From assembly GCA_016213675.1 (NCBI GenBank), contig JACQZW010000044.1, positions 186,001 to 250,000 of the forward strand: DNA of 64,000 nt. The letters are read 5' to 3'. Positions 50,331-58,869 of the stretch are shown here, piece by piece. The translations under genes and the position numbers were made by a program. How positions within the stretch are numbered: the stretch's first letter is position 1; the number at the start of each line of letters is the position of its first letter. Below the pieces are notes generated by a model, which was not told the origin of the DNA, made no database searches, and saw only the letters and a program-made list of their open reading frames with translations. The DNA is from Acidobacteriota bacterium. GTDB taxonomy: Bacteria; Acidobacteriota; Thermoanaerobaculia; Thermoanaerobaculales; Thermoanaerobaculaceae.

Positions 50331-51278
50331 ATGCCCAACTCGAGCAACAGAGGTCACGAGGTGCTCGTGAGTACGAACTGGGTCGCCGACCGCCTGTCCG
50401 ACCCGTCGGTGCGGATCGTCGAGTCGGACGAGGACGTGCTCCTCTACGACACCGGCCACATCGCCAACGCTGTCAAGGTCGACTGGCACAGCGACCTCAA
50501 CGACGAGCGGATCCGCGACTACATCGATGCGCGCCAGTTCGAGCGCCTGATGGGACGCATCGGTGTGACCAACGACACGACCGTGGTGCTGTACGGCGAC
50601 AAGAGCAACTGGTGGGCGTGCTACGCGTACTGGGTCTTCGCGATGTTCGGCCACAAGAAGCTGAAGATCATGGACGGCTCGCGGAAGATGTGGCTAGACG
50701 AGAAACGACCCATCACGCAGGACGCCTACCAGTTCCCGGAGACGACCTACAAGGTCGCGGGCGAGCACCGGCACATTCGCGCCTTCCGGACCGACGTCCT
50801 GCGCCACCTCGGCAACCCCGACGCCCGGCAGGAATCCGTGAAGCTGCCGGCGGGGCGGGCGCTCGTCGATGTCCGCTCGCCGGGCGAGTTCTCGGGTGAG
50901 CTGCTCCACATGCCCGACTATCCCCAGGAGGGCGCGATCCGCGGTGGCCACATCCCGGGAGCCGTCAACATCCCCTGGGGCGTGGCCGTCGCGGACGACG
51001 GCACGTTCAGGAGCGCCGAGGAGATCAGGAAGATCTACGAGGCGGAAGGCGTCACCTCGGACAAGGACGTCGTGGTCTACTGCCGGATCGGCGAGCGCTC
51101 GGCGCTGACCTGGTTCGTGCTCCACGAGCTCCTCGGCTTCCCGAAGGTGCGCAACTACGACGGCTCGTGGACGGAGTGGGGCAACGTAGTCGGGCTGCCG
51201 GTCCGGAACCCCTCGCTCGAGCGGCGCCGCGAGACGGCGCAGAAGCCCTCGGCGCGACCGGCGGTGGGGGCGATGTGA
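50331..51278 (+). CDS. Two-domain rhodanese (thiosulfate sulfurtransferase)
   Basis: 315 residues with two rhodanese domains: an inactive N-terminal one (about 10-140) and a catalytic C-terminal one with the loop CRIGERS, Cys251 carrying the persulfide. The CRxGxRS loop is that of thiosulfate sulfurtransferases rather than 3-mercaptopyruvate enzymes (CGSGVT type). It moves sulfane sulfur to cyanide or, more likely in cells, to thiol acceptors. ATG 50331 has AAGGAGG 5 nt upstream. It overlaps the SufU gene by 4 nt, which suggests that it supplies or handles sulfur for Fe-S assembly. Confidence 0.93.
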   Translation: MPNSSNRGHEVLVSTNWVADRLSDPSVRIVESDEDVLLYDTGHIANAVKVDWHSDLNDERIRDYIDARQFERLMGRIGVTNDTTVVLYGDKSNWWACYAYWVFAMFGHKKLKIMDGSRKMWLDEKRPITQDAYQFPETTYKVAGEHRHIRAFRTDVLRHLGNPDARQESVKLPAGRALVDVRSPGEFSGELLHMPDYPQEGAIRGGHIPGAVNIPWGVAVADDGTFRSAEEIRKIYEAEGVTSDKDVVVYCRIGERSALTWFVLHELLGFPKVRNYDGSWTEWGNVVGLPVRNPSLERRRETAQKPSARPAVGAM

Positions 51279-51682
51279 CGCGCGAGGAGACGATCGACCT
51301 CCTCCTCGAGCGCTCCCGTTCGCCGAGGCATCGGGGGAGGCTGGAGGCTCCGGACGCGGTGGCGTCCGGCGGTCATCTGGAGTGCGGCGACGTGGTGACG
51401 TTCTTCCTCCGGACCGAACCCGACGGCGAGAGGATCCAGGCCGTGAGCTTCGAGGGCGAGGGGTGCATCATCAGCCAGGCCGCCGCCTCGTTGCTCAGCG
51501 AGACCGTGGAGAACGCGACGCTCACCGAGATCGAGGCGATGGGCTACCCGGAAATGATCGACGCGCTCGGGCGAGAGGTGGTCCAGGGCCGGCCGCGCTG
51601 CGCGACGCTCGCCCTCGGGACCCTGAAGGCGGCGGTCACGAAGCTGCGGGGACAGTCCGGGGGCGCGGCGGCCAGGTCGTGA
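51275..51682 (+). CDS. SufU/IscU-type Fe-S cluster scaffold
   Basis: 135 residues. The three scaffold cysteines are Cys37 (ECGD, with Asp39), Cys64 (GEGCIISQA) and Cys109 ([13 protein letters not shown]). Spacing and the GDxxxF context match SufU, which in Gram-positive bacteria is a Zn-dependent sulfur acceptor and in others a scaffold. GTG 51275 overlaps the rhodanese stop (GTGA). No cysteine desulfurase of the SufS type is adjacent; the class V PLP enzyme at 54906-56042 is a possible but unproven partner. Confidence 0.9.
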   Translation: MTREETIDLLLERSRSPRHRGRLEAPDAVASGGHLECGDVVTFFLRTEPDGERIQAVSFEGEGCIISQAAASLLSETVENATLTEIEAMGYPEMIDALGREVVQGRPRCATLALGTLKAAVTKLRGQSGGAAARS

Positions 51683-51717
51683 GCGCGGCGGTGCCCGCGA
51701 CCTGACGCGCCCTCGCG

Positions 51718-53574
51718 CTACGGCCCGCCGGCGGCGAGATCGGCCGGTCCGAGAAGCTGCAGCTCGTAGAGGGTGCGGTACAGGCCGCCCCGGTCGAGCA
51801 GCTCGGCGTGCGTTCCCTCCTCGATCAGCCGGCCGTGGTGGAGCACGATGACCCGGTCGCAGCCCATGACCGTCGCCAGGCGGTGGGCGATGATGACGGC
51901 GGTCCGGCCCTCGAGCAGGCGGAGCAGGGCCTTCTGGATCGTCGCTTCGGTCGCCGGGTCGACGGAGGAGGTCGCCTCGTCGAGGACGAGGAACTCCGGG
52001 TCGCCGACCAGGGCGCGGGCGAACGCGACGAGCTGGCGCTCGCCGACGGACAGCCCGCTGCCGCGCTCGCCGAGCTGCGTCTCGAGCCCGCTCGGGAGGC
52101 GGGCCAGGAGGTCGCCGGCGCCGACCTGGTCGAGCGCCCAGCGGATGCGGGAGTCGTCGATGTCGCGACGGCCGAGCCTGACGTTCTCGCCGACGGTTCC
52201 GGCGAAGCAGTCGATCTCCTGCAGCACGACCGCGAACCGCCGCCGCAGGCGCGGCGCCGCCCAGTCGCGCACGTCGACGCCGTCGACCGTCACCCGGCCC
52301 CGCTGCGGGTCGTAGAAGCGCAGCAGCAGGTTGACGAGGGTGCTCTTGCCGGCGCCGGTGTGGCCGACCACCGCGAGCCGCTCGCCGGGCCGCACGGTGA
52401 AGCTCACGCCGGACAGGGCCCACTGGTCCTTCTCGTAGGCGAACGACACGTCTTCGAAGGCGAGGCTGCCGTCCCGCGCCGGCTCCGGTGCCGGTGCCGT
52501 AGGCTCGGCCACCTCCGGCCGGGTATCGAGCAGGGCGTGCAGGCGTTCGGCGGCCGCCAGCGACGCCTGGAGCACGTTGTAGTTCTCGGCGAGGTCGGAG
52601 ATCGGCCGGTAGAAGCGCTGGACGTACTGCAGGAACGCCACGAGGACGCCGAGCGACACCGTTCCCGAGGCGCTCCAGATGCCGCCGAACAGCAGCAGGG
52701 CGGCGAGCCCTGTCGCGGTGAGCAGCTCGACCGCCGGATAGAACACGGCGTAGTAGAAGATCCCCTTGACGTTGACATCGCGGTGGGCCGCGTCGACCTC
52801 GGTGAAACGGTCCTGGACCCGGGCCTCGGCTCTCGCGAGCTGGACCACCGACATGCCCGCGAGGTGCTCCTGGAGGAAGGTGTTGATCGCGGCCAGGCGG
52901 GTCCGGACCTCGCGGTAGATCGACCTGGCGTTGGCGCGGAACCACATCGACAGCAGGATGAGGAAGGGGAGCACCGAGAACGCGACGAGGGCGAGACGCC
53001 AGTCGAGGCTGAAGAGGACCGCGACGATGCCGCCGAGCAGGAAGACGTCGGCGAGGATCTCGACCAGGCCCGAAGTGAACAGCTCGTTGACCGCCTCGAC
53101 GTCGTTCGTCAGCCGCGTGATGACGCGACCGGCCGGCGTCCGGTTGAACCAGGCCAGGTCGAGCCGCTGCAGGTGGGCGAACAGCCCCTGCCTGAGGTCG
53201 CGCATGACGAGCTGGCCGGTCATCAGCATGGTTCGGGCCTGGACCGACAGCAGGGCGGCGGAGACGATCAGGCTGGCCAGGTAGAGCAGCGTGAGGGTCG
53301 CGAGGCCCGCCCCGCCCTCGCTGGGCAGGCCGAGGCGGACCAGCAGCGCCTGCAGCCGAAGCGCGGTCGGCTCGGGTCGCGGCTTGAGGTAGAGGTCGAT
53401 GGCGCCGGCAGTGAGCAGCGGGCCGACGATCTGCAGCGCCGAGCCGGCGACCACCAGGGCGGTCGCGGCGATCACCCGCCGCCAATACGGCCTCACCCAG
53501 ACGAGCAGCCAGCGCAGGAGCGTCCGGTCGGTCCGGTTGCCGGGGGCCACGGCCGCTTCAGGGACGGGGGTCAT
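51718..53574 (-). CDS. ABC exporter (MsbA/heterodimer-type half transporter)
   Basis: 618 residues. Six membrane helices in the first 320 residues form the exporter domain; the ATPase domain has VGHTGAGKSTLVNLLLRFYD (Walker A), LSVGERQLVAFARAL (signature) and FLVLDEATSSVD (Walker B plus catalytic Glu), then an H-loop IIAHRL. It should work as a dimer exporting a lipid, drug or peptide. Its ATG overlaps the stop of the halogenase-like gene (53571-53574), so the two are cotranslated and the flavoenzyme's product may be cargo. Confidence 0.92.
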   Translation of the reverse strand: MTPVPEAAVAPGNRTDRTLLRWLLVWVRPYWRRVIAATALVVAGSALQIVGPLLTAGAIDLYLKPRPEPTALRLQALLVRLGLPSEGGAGLATLTLLYLASLIVSAALLSVQARTMLMTGQLVMRDLRQGLFAHLQRLDLAWFNRTPAGRVITRLTNDVEAVNELFTSGLVEILADVFLLGGIVAVLFSLDWRLALVAFSVLPFLILLSMWFRANARSIYREVRTRLAAINTFLQEHLAGMSVVQLARAEARVQDRFTEVDAAHRDVNVKGIFYYAVFYPAVELLTATGLAALLLFGGIWSASGTVSLGVLVAFLQYVQRFYRPISDLAENYNVLQASLAAAERLHALLDTRPEVAEPTAPAPEPARDGSLAFEDVSFAYEKDQWALSGVSFTVRPGERLAVVGHTGAGKSTLVNLLLRFYDPQRGRVTVDGVDVRDWAAPRLRRRFAVVLQEIDCFAGTVGENVRLGRRDIDDSRIRWALDQVGAGDLLARLPSGLETQLGERGSGLSVGERQLVAFARALVGDPEFLVLDEATSSVDPATEATIQKALLRLLEGRTAVIIAHRLATVMGCDRVIVLHHGRLIEEGTHAELLDRGGLYRTLYELQLLGPADLAAGGP

Positions 53575-54878
53575 GTCGCCGGACCTCCCGGCGTGGCTCC
53601 CAGCGGCGCGACCAGCGGCCTGCCGACCTTGCTCCCGAGCTCCTGCATCCAGGCGAGAGCGAGGAGGGAGCGGAACCGGGAGGTCTTCCGAAACAGGCCG
53701 GGGCCGAGCACGTCGGCGGCGAGCAGCGAGACGATCGCCTGGGGGAACTGGAGGCCCCGGCTCGGGTTGAAGAAGAACGCCAGGAAGTGAGGGTTGTAGT
53801 AGGCGCGGATGAAGGAGAAGAACAGCCGGTGGAGCGAGCGGGTGACCGAGACGGTGGGGGCGAAGTCACCGGAGTCGACCCTCCCGTGCCTGCCGAGGGC
53901 GTCGATGATGTCCTCGGCCGCGGAGGCGGCCGTGGTCGTGGCGACGAACACGCCGGTGGAGAAGATCGGGTCGAGGAAGCCGGCGGCGTCGCCGATCAGG
54001 CAGTAGCCGTCGCCGGCGAGGCGCATGACGCGGTAGGAGAAGTTCTGCACCGAGCTAAACGGGAGCAGCCGGGTGGCGCCCGCCAGCCGGCGCCCGACCT
54101 CGGGGGTGGCCGAGACCGAACTGGAGAACAGCGCCTCCGGACCCGTGCCGGCTTGCCGCCACCTGGCCACGTCCATGACCGCCCCGACCGACACCGTGTC
54201 GTCCGCGAACGGGATGAGCCAGAACCAGCCGCCGTCTGTCACGGCGATCGTGATGTTGCCCGCCTCCCGTCCGTCGGGCAGCCAGACGTCCCTGAAGTGC
54301 GACACCGCGGCGACCTTGCGGTGCATCGCGTAGGGGAACCTCCAGCCCATCCGGTTGGCGAGGAACGCGACCTGCCCGCTCGCATCGAGGACCACCCGGG
54401 CCCGGAGGACACGCTCCTCGCCACCCTGGCCCTCGATCCGCAGGCCGGCCAGCCGCCTGCCCTCCCAGATCGGCGCGGTCGCCTTCCAGCCCTCCAACAC
54501 CTCGACGCCGAGCGCGGAGGCGTTGGCGAGCAGGCAGGCATCGAACTCGTCGCGGCGGACCTGGTAGGCGTGCGGGATGGCGGGCGGGAACGCCTCGGCG
54601 AACCAGTAGGCCACGTGGCGGCTGCCGTCGTGGGTGACGAAGCTCGCCCCTTCCTTGCGCCGGGTGTGGGGCAGGGCGCGCACCGCCTCGTGGATCCCGA
54701 GGTCGTCGAGCAGCGGGACCGTGTGGGGCAGGAGCGACTCTCCGACATGGAAGCGGGGGAACCTCTCGCCCTCGACGATGACGGCCTCGATCCCGGCGCG
54801 CGCGAGCATCGCCCCGGCCGTGCTGCCGGCCGGCCCGCCACCGAGGATCAGGACGTCGACGGAACGTTCGGATGCCAT
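53571..54878 (-). CDS. FAD-dependent halogenase-like flavoprotein
   Basis: 435 residues. LGGGPAGSTAGAMLARAG (13-30) binds FAD, FHVGESLLPHTV (43-54) is the GES(L/T)xP block of flavin halogenases, and WFWLIP (218-223) fits the WxWxIP motif. RRKEGASF (Lys75) matches the KxGAxF element of phenol/pyrrole-type halogenases. The family also contains non-halogenating hydroxylases and geranylgeranyl reductases, so halogenation is likely but not certain. ATG 54878 is preceded by TTAGGAGACTCGTCT. Translationally coupled to the ABC exporter. Confidence 0.78.
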   Translation of the reverse strand: MASERSVDVLILGGGPAGSTAGAMLARAGIEAVIVEGERFPRFHVGESLLPHTVPLLDDLGIHEAVRALPHTRRKEGASFVTHDGSRHVAYWFAEAFPPAIPHAYQVRRDEFDACLLANASALGVEVLEGWKATAPIWEGRRLAGLRIEGQGGEERVLRARVVLDASGQVAFLANRMGWRFPYAMHRKVAAVSHFRDVWLPDGREAGNITIAVTDGGWFWLIPFADDTVSVGAVMDVARWRQAGTGPEALFSSSVSATPEVGRRLAGATRLLPFSSVQNFSYRVMRLAGDGYCLIGDAAGFLDPIFSTGVFVATTTAASAAEDIIDALGRHGRVDSGDFAPTVSVTRSLHRLFFSFIRAYYNPHFLAFFFNPSRGLQFPQAIVSLLAADVLGPGLFRKTSRFRSLLALAWMQELGSKVGRPLVAPLGATPGGPAT

Positions 54879-54905
54879 AGACGAGTCTCCTAACGCGACA
54901 CGCCT

Positions 54906-56042
54906 TCAAAGCTTCCCGAGGATCAGGCGAAGCGCCTCGAGCTCTCCGGAGGTGGCGTAGAAGTGGGGAGAGAAGCGGACCCACCCCTGGCGGGCGGAGA
55001 CCTCGATGTGCCGCTGGCGGAGCCGGCGGGCGGCCTCGTCGGCCGGCAGGAATTGGTGCTTGGCCGCGACGATCCCGGCGGTCCGGTGCTGCGCCCCGGG
55101 GGAGCCAACCTGCCAGCCCTCCTGGAGGAGGGCGTGCGTCAAGGTCCGGACATGGGCGACGATCCGCTGGTAGACCTCGGCGTTGCCCACCTCGAGGAGC
55201 AGGTCGAGGGATGCGGCGAGGCCCGCCACCAGGACGCTCGGCAGCGACCCGGGCTCGAACCGCCGTCCGTCGCGCTGGAACTCGAGTTCCTTGAGGAAGA
55301 GGTCGTGCGGCGGGCGCCGGCAGTTGAGCCAACCGGCCAGCACGGGGCTCAGCCGCTCACGGAGTTCTGGACGGGTCGCCATCACGCCGAGGCCCTCGGC
55401 CGCCAGCAGCCACTTGTGTCCGTCGGCGACCACGGCGTCGACGCCGAGGGTGTCGAAGCGGTCGGGGAGCACGCCGAGACCCTGGATGGCATCGAGCACG
55501 ACGACGATGCCGCGGGCCCTGGCCGCCTCGGCGATCTCCGCGACCGGGGCGACCCAGCCGGTGTGGAAGGCGACCCAGGACAGCGCCAGCAGCCTGACCG
55601 GCGGCTCGAGCAGGGCGATCACCTGCTCCGCCTCCACGACCCCGCCGGGGGTCGCGAAGCGGCGGACGGAGACGCCCCGGTCGGCGAGCGCGAGCCACGG
55701 CGCGACGTTCGCGGCGAACTCCTCGTCGCCGACGAGCACGGCGTCGCCGGCGTGCCACGGGAAGCCCTGGGCGATCAGCGACAGTCCCTCCGACGTCGAG
55801 CGGATCAGCGTGACGTCGTCGCCGCGGCAGCCGATCAGCTCTGATGCGCGCGCGCGGACGGCCATCTCGCTCTCCCGCCACGCCTGCCAGTCGTGGGCGC
55901 CGCGGGTCTCCTGCTCGGCGATCCGGGCGCGCATCGCATCGGCCACCGGGCGGGGCAGGGGCGCGACGGCGGCGTGGTCGAGGTAGAGGCAGTGCTGGCG
56001 GACCGGGAACTCGGGCAGCCAGCGGGCGAGGTCGATGGACAC
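54906..56042 (-). CDS. Class V aminotransferase/cysteine desulfurase-like PLP enzyme
   Basis: 378 residues. The PLP lysine is Lys210 in VVADGHKWLLAAEG, Asp184 lies in VVLDAIQGLG, and the N-terminal YLDHAAVAPLP is typical of the IscS/CsdA/kynureninase fold. The active-site Cys loop of cysteine desulfurases is not obvious; NCRRPPHD near 275 is not in the usual place, so this may be an isopenicillin-epimerase-like or other lyase. GTG 56042 has TATACT 7 nt upstream and no close Shine-Dalgarno. It ends 27 nt before the halogenase-like ATG, so an operon with it and the exporter is likely. Confidence 0.8.
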   Translation of the reverse strand: MSIDLARWLPEFPVRQHCLYLDHAAVAPLPRPVADAMRARIAEQETRGAHDWQAWRESEMAVRARASELIGCRGDDVTLIRSTSEGLSLIAQGFPWHAGDAVLVGDEEFAANVAPWLALADRGVSVRRFATPGGVVEAEQVIALLEPPVRLLALSWVAFHTGWVAPVAEIAEAARARGIVVVLDAIQGLGVLPDRFDTLGVDAVVADGHKWLLAAEGLGVMATRPELRERLSPVLAGWLNCRRPPHDLFLKELEFQRDGRRFEPGSLPSVLVAGLAASLDLLLEVGNAEVYQRIVAHVRTLTHALLQEGWQVGSPGAQHRTAGIVAAKHQFLPADEAARRLRQRHIEVSARQGWVRFSPHFYATSGELEALRLILGKL

Positions 56043-56049
56043 GGCTCGA

Positions 56050-56055
56050 AGTATA
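56050..56055 (-). promoter_or_regulatory. -10 box of the PLP enzyme gene, leaderless type
   Basis: TATACT on the minus strand, 7 nt before GTG 56042. Confidence 0.45.
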
Positions 56056-56111
56056 GTTTCCTCCAGGGTCGCCGGGGCGCGCGTGAGGTCCCGGTGCCGA
56101 CTGGGGACGAC

Positions 56112-57935
56112 ATGTGCGGTATCGCCGGGTTCGCCGGGGGCAGGGAGGAGCGGGGCAGCGACCTCGTCGGGCGGATGCTCGCCGCGCTCGTGCATCGCGG
56201 CCCCGACGCTGTAGGCGTGCGCACCGGCGAGACCTGGGGGCTGGGCGCGCGCCGGTTGGCGATCATCGACCTGGTCACCGGCGACCAGCCGGTGTCGAAC
56301 GAGCGGGGCGACATCCACGCCGTGCTCAACGGGGAGATCTACAACTACGTCGAGCTGCGGGCGGAGCTCCTCGCCCGCGGTCACCGGCTGCGGTCGACGG
56401 GCGACACCGAGGTGCTCGTCCATCTGTGGGAGGAGAGCGGGCCGGACATGGTCGGGCGGCTGCGCGGCATGTTCGCCCTCGCAGTGGCCGACGAGCGGAG
56501 CCGGACGCTCTTCCTCGCCCGTGACCGGGTGGGCAAGAAGCCGCTGTATTGGACCAGGCAGGGGCGCAAGCTCCTCTTCGCCTCGGAGCTCAAGGGGCTG
56601 CGCGAGGCGCTGAGCGCTCGTCCCGAGGTCGACCTCGACGGCCTCGCGGCCTACCTCGCGTTCGGGTTCGTCCCCGAGGGGCAGTGCATCCTGCGCGGGA
56701 TCGCGAAGCTCCCACCGGCACACTGGCTGTCACTCGACATGCTGACCGGAGAGGTCAGGCAGCGGCGCTACTGGCGGCTCGATCTGGCGCCCGACGAGTC
56801 GATCTGCTTCACCGACGCCGTCCAAGAGGTCGTGGCACTGCTCGACGAGGCCGTGCGCCTCCGGTTGCGCAGCGACGTGCCCCTGGCGGTCTTCCTCTCG
56901 GGTGGGCTCGACTCCGGGATGGTCACGGCGCTCGCCGCACGCCACCGCGAGGGGTTGCGGGCCATCACGGTCCGACTTGCCGGCACGGCCGGCGAGACCG
57001 CGCTCGCCCGGGCCACGGCGGAGCGGGCGGGCGTCGACCTGGAGGAGATGACGATCGATGCCGCGGACGGCCTGGCGCTGCTGCCTCGCCTCGCCGAGGT
57101 GTTCGACGAGCCACTGGCGGACTCGTCGGCGATCCCGACGATGCTCATCGCGGTGCGTGCCCGCGAGCGGGCCACCGTCGTGCTGAACGGCGACGGCGGC
57201 GACGAGGCGCTGGCCGGCTACCGGCGGTTCCTCGCCGCGCGGGTGTCGGCGTGGCCCGGAGCCGGCTGGTGGGGACCGAGGTTGGCCGCGCTCCTGCCGG
57301 TCGCCCGCGACACCGCCGACCGGCTGGCCCGCGGCTTCCGCGCCGGCGACCGGTCCTACCTCGCCTGGGGCCCGACCAAGTTGACGACCGACGAGGTCGG
57401 GGACCTCGTCGGTCCGCGACCCGCGACGACGTCGGCGGTCGACGCAATCCTGCAGGCCCCCGGACCGACTGCCCCCGCCGATCTCCTGCGTCGGCTCGAC
57501 CTGGAGTTCTTCCTGCCGGGAGACCTGCTCGTCAAGATGGACCGCGCGACGATGGCCGCCTCGCTCGAGGCGCGCTCGCCGTTCCTCGACCATGTCCTGC
57601 TCGAGCGCGTCGCCCGCTACCCGTCCGGGCTGCTGCTGCGCGGGTTCCGCACCAAGTCGGTGCTGCGTGCCGCCGGCGTCGGCCTGCTGCCCCCCGAGGT
57701 CCGGAGGGCTCCGAAAAGGGGGTTCGAGGTGCCGCTGGAGGCGTGGCTTTCAGGCGCCTGGGCCGGGGAGGTCAAGGCCCTCGTCGACGACCCTGGCTCC
57801 CGGCTCCGGCGGCTCGTGCCCGGCTCGAAGCTGGCCAGGTGGGCCGGCTGGAGCCGCATGCCGGATCGCCGGCGAGCCGCACGGGCGGTCTTCACACTCC
57901 TCACCCTCGAGCACTGGCTGCGCCGGTGGACCTAG
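56112..57935 (+). CDS. asnB: Asparagine synthetase, glutamine-hydrolysing
   Basis: 607 residues. Cys2 of MCGIAGF is the glutaminase nucleophile; NGEIYNY and STGDTEVLVH continue that domain. The synthetase domain has the PP-loop SGGLDSG at about 263-269 and GDGGDEALAGYRRF. It makes asparagine from aspartate, ATP and glutamine; members of the family also amidate peptides or envelope sugars. The intact glutaminase site favours ordinary asparagine or exosortase-type amidotransferase roles. ATG 56112 is fixed by Cys2. It diverges from the PLP-enzyme operon with a 69-bp gap. Confidence 0.92.
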   Translation: MCGIAGFAGGREERGSDLVGRMLAALVHRGPDAVGVRTGETWGLGARRLAIIDLVTGDQPVSNERGDIHAVLNGEIYNYVELRAELLARGHRLRSTGDTEVLVHLWEESGPDMVGRLRGMFALAVADERSRTLFLARDRVGKKPLYWTRQGRKLLFASELKGLREALSARPEVDLDGLAAYLAFGFVPEGQCILRGIAKLPPAHWLSLDMLTGEVRQRRYWRLDLAPDESICFTDAVQEVVALLDEAVRLRLRSDVPLAVFLSGGLDSGMVTALAARHREGLRAITVRLAGTAGETALARATAERAGVDLEEMTIDAADGLALLPRLAEVFDEPLADSSAIPTMLIAVRARERATVVLNGDGGDEALAGYRRFLAARVSAWPGAGWWGPRLAALLPVARDTADRLARGFRAGDRSYLAWGPTKLTTDEVGDLVGPRPATTSAVDAILQAPGPTAPADLLRRLDLEFFLPGDLLVKMDRATMAASLEARSPFLDHVLLERVARYPSGLLLRGFRTKSVLRAAGVGLLPPEVRRAPKRGFEVPLEAWLSGAWAGEVKALVDDPGSRLRRLVPGSKLARWAGWSRMPDRRRAARAVFTLLTLEHWLRRWT

Positions 57936-57982
57936 CCCGCCGGAGACGTCGGCGCTCTGCTCCTCCGACCTGACCGGGGGGG

Positions 57983-58834
57983 CTACGACGAGTGACCCCA
58001 GCGGCGCGTGTCGAGGGGCAGGAGCGCGACGCTGCATCGCTGGAGGGCCTCGCCGCATCCGGCGACCATGGCGACGCGCAGCTCGGCCGGCGGCGGGACG
58101 AGGTCGAGGAGGCGGCGGGCCCGCTGCGGCAGCGGCGCGGGCAGCCCGGGCATGTAGGCCGTGAAGGCGCTGATCCGGAGCTCCCGCCGCGCCGGGTCGA
58201 ACGACCAGAACGAGGCCGAACGGCCGCAGCTCGCCGCGTGCTCTGCGAGTTGCCATGACAGGGTGTGACCTTCGAGTGCCGTCCCCGGGAGTGGCGGACC
58301 GCCGGCGAAGCCCGGGTTGAGGAACAGGGCGAGCCTGGGCTCCGAAGGTGCGCGGGCGAGCACCTCGCCCTCCAGCCGGGCCAGAGTCCAGCGACTGCCC
58401 GCCAGGGGGAAGGGAACCGAACGAAGCGCCTCGACCTCGCGTGTCGCCAGGTCGGGCGCGTTGTGGAGGGCGACGACCCAGGCCACGTGGGCGTTCACGA
58501 GCCAGGCAAGGGCGTCCTCGTCGGTGGGAAAACGCCCGGGCTCTGCGAAGGGGCCGCCAGCGGCCAGGTCGCCCAGCGCGCGCGAGAGCCGGAGTCGCGC
58601 GTCGGGAAGGCCCAGTCGGGGAACCCCGCCATGGTCTCTGGCGACCGCGAGGACCCAGGCGAGCTCGTCGTGGCGGGGGGGCAGGCTTCCGTGGGCGCGG
58701 GTCCCGCTCGCCACCGGAAAGGGAGCACCGGTCTCGTTCCGGAGACAGGCCGTCAGGGCGACGAGGATCGCCAGACCGCCCGCGAGCGCCACGGTGCGGC
58801 GGCGCCGGAGGTCACGGGGCAGGAGGGGTTGCAC
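57983..58834 (-). CDS. DUF547-like lipoprotein
   Basis: 283 residues. The signal ends in a lipobox-like VALTAC. The body has FPTDEDALAWLVNAHVAWVVALH and RLALFLNPGFAGGPPLP, which fit the DUF547 pattern (WxNxYNAxxxxxV and a later LNxAxxxCPxL). DUF547 proteins are probably cysteine-peptidase-fold relatives of unknown function. GTG 58834 has TAGAAT 6 nt upstream and no Shine-Dalgarno. It is convergent with asnB. Confidence 0.65.
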   Translation of the reverse strand: MQPLLPRDLRRRRTVALAGGLAILVALTACLRNETGAPFPVASGTRAHGSLPPRHDELAWVLAVARDHGGVPRLGLPDARLRLSRALGDLAAGGPFAEPGRFPTDEDALAWLVNAHVAWVVALHNAPDLATREVEALRSVPFPLAGSRWTLARLEGEVLARAPSEPRLALFLNPGFAGGPPLPGTALEGHTLSWQLAEHAASCGRSASFWSFDPARRELRISAFTAYMPGLPAPLPQRARRLLDLVPPPAELRVAMVAGCGEALQRCSVALLPLDTRRWGHSS

Positions 58835-58840
58835 GGGGCC

Positions 58841-58846
58841 ATTCTA
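58841..58846 (-). promoter_or_regulatory. -10 box of the DUF547-like gene, leaderless type
   Basis: TAGAAT on the minus strand, 6 nt before GTG 58834. Confidence 0.45.
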
Positions 58847-58869
58847 GCCGCCCCGCCGCAGCCGGCCAT

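Noticed and set aside
56112..57935. Asparagine synthetase as a lasso-peptide cyclase
   Set aside because: The glutaminase Cys2 domain is intact and no precursor peptide, leader protease or RRE protein is nearby.
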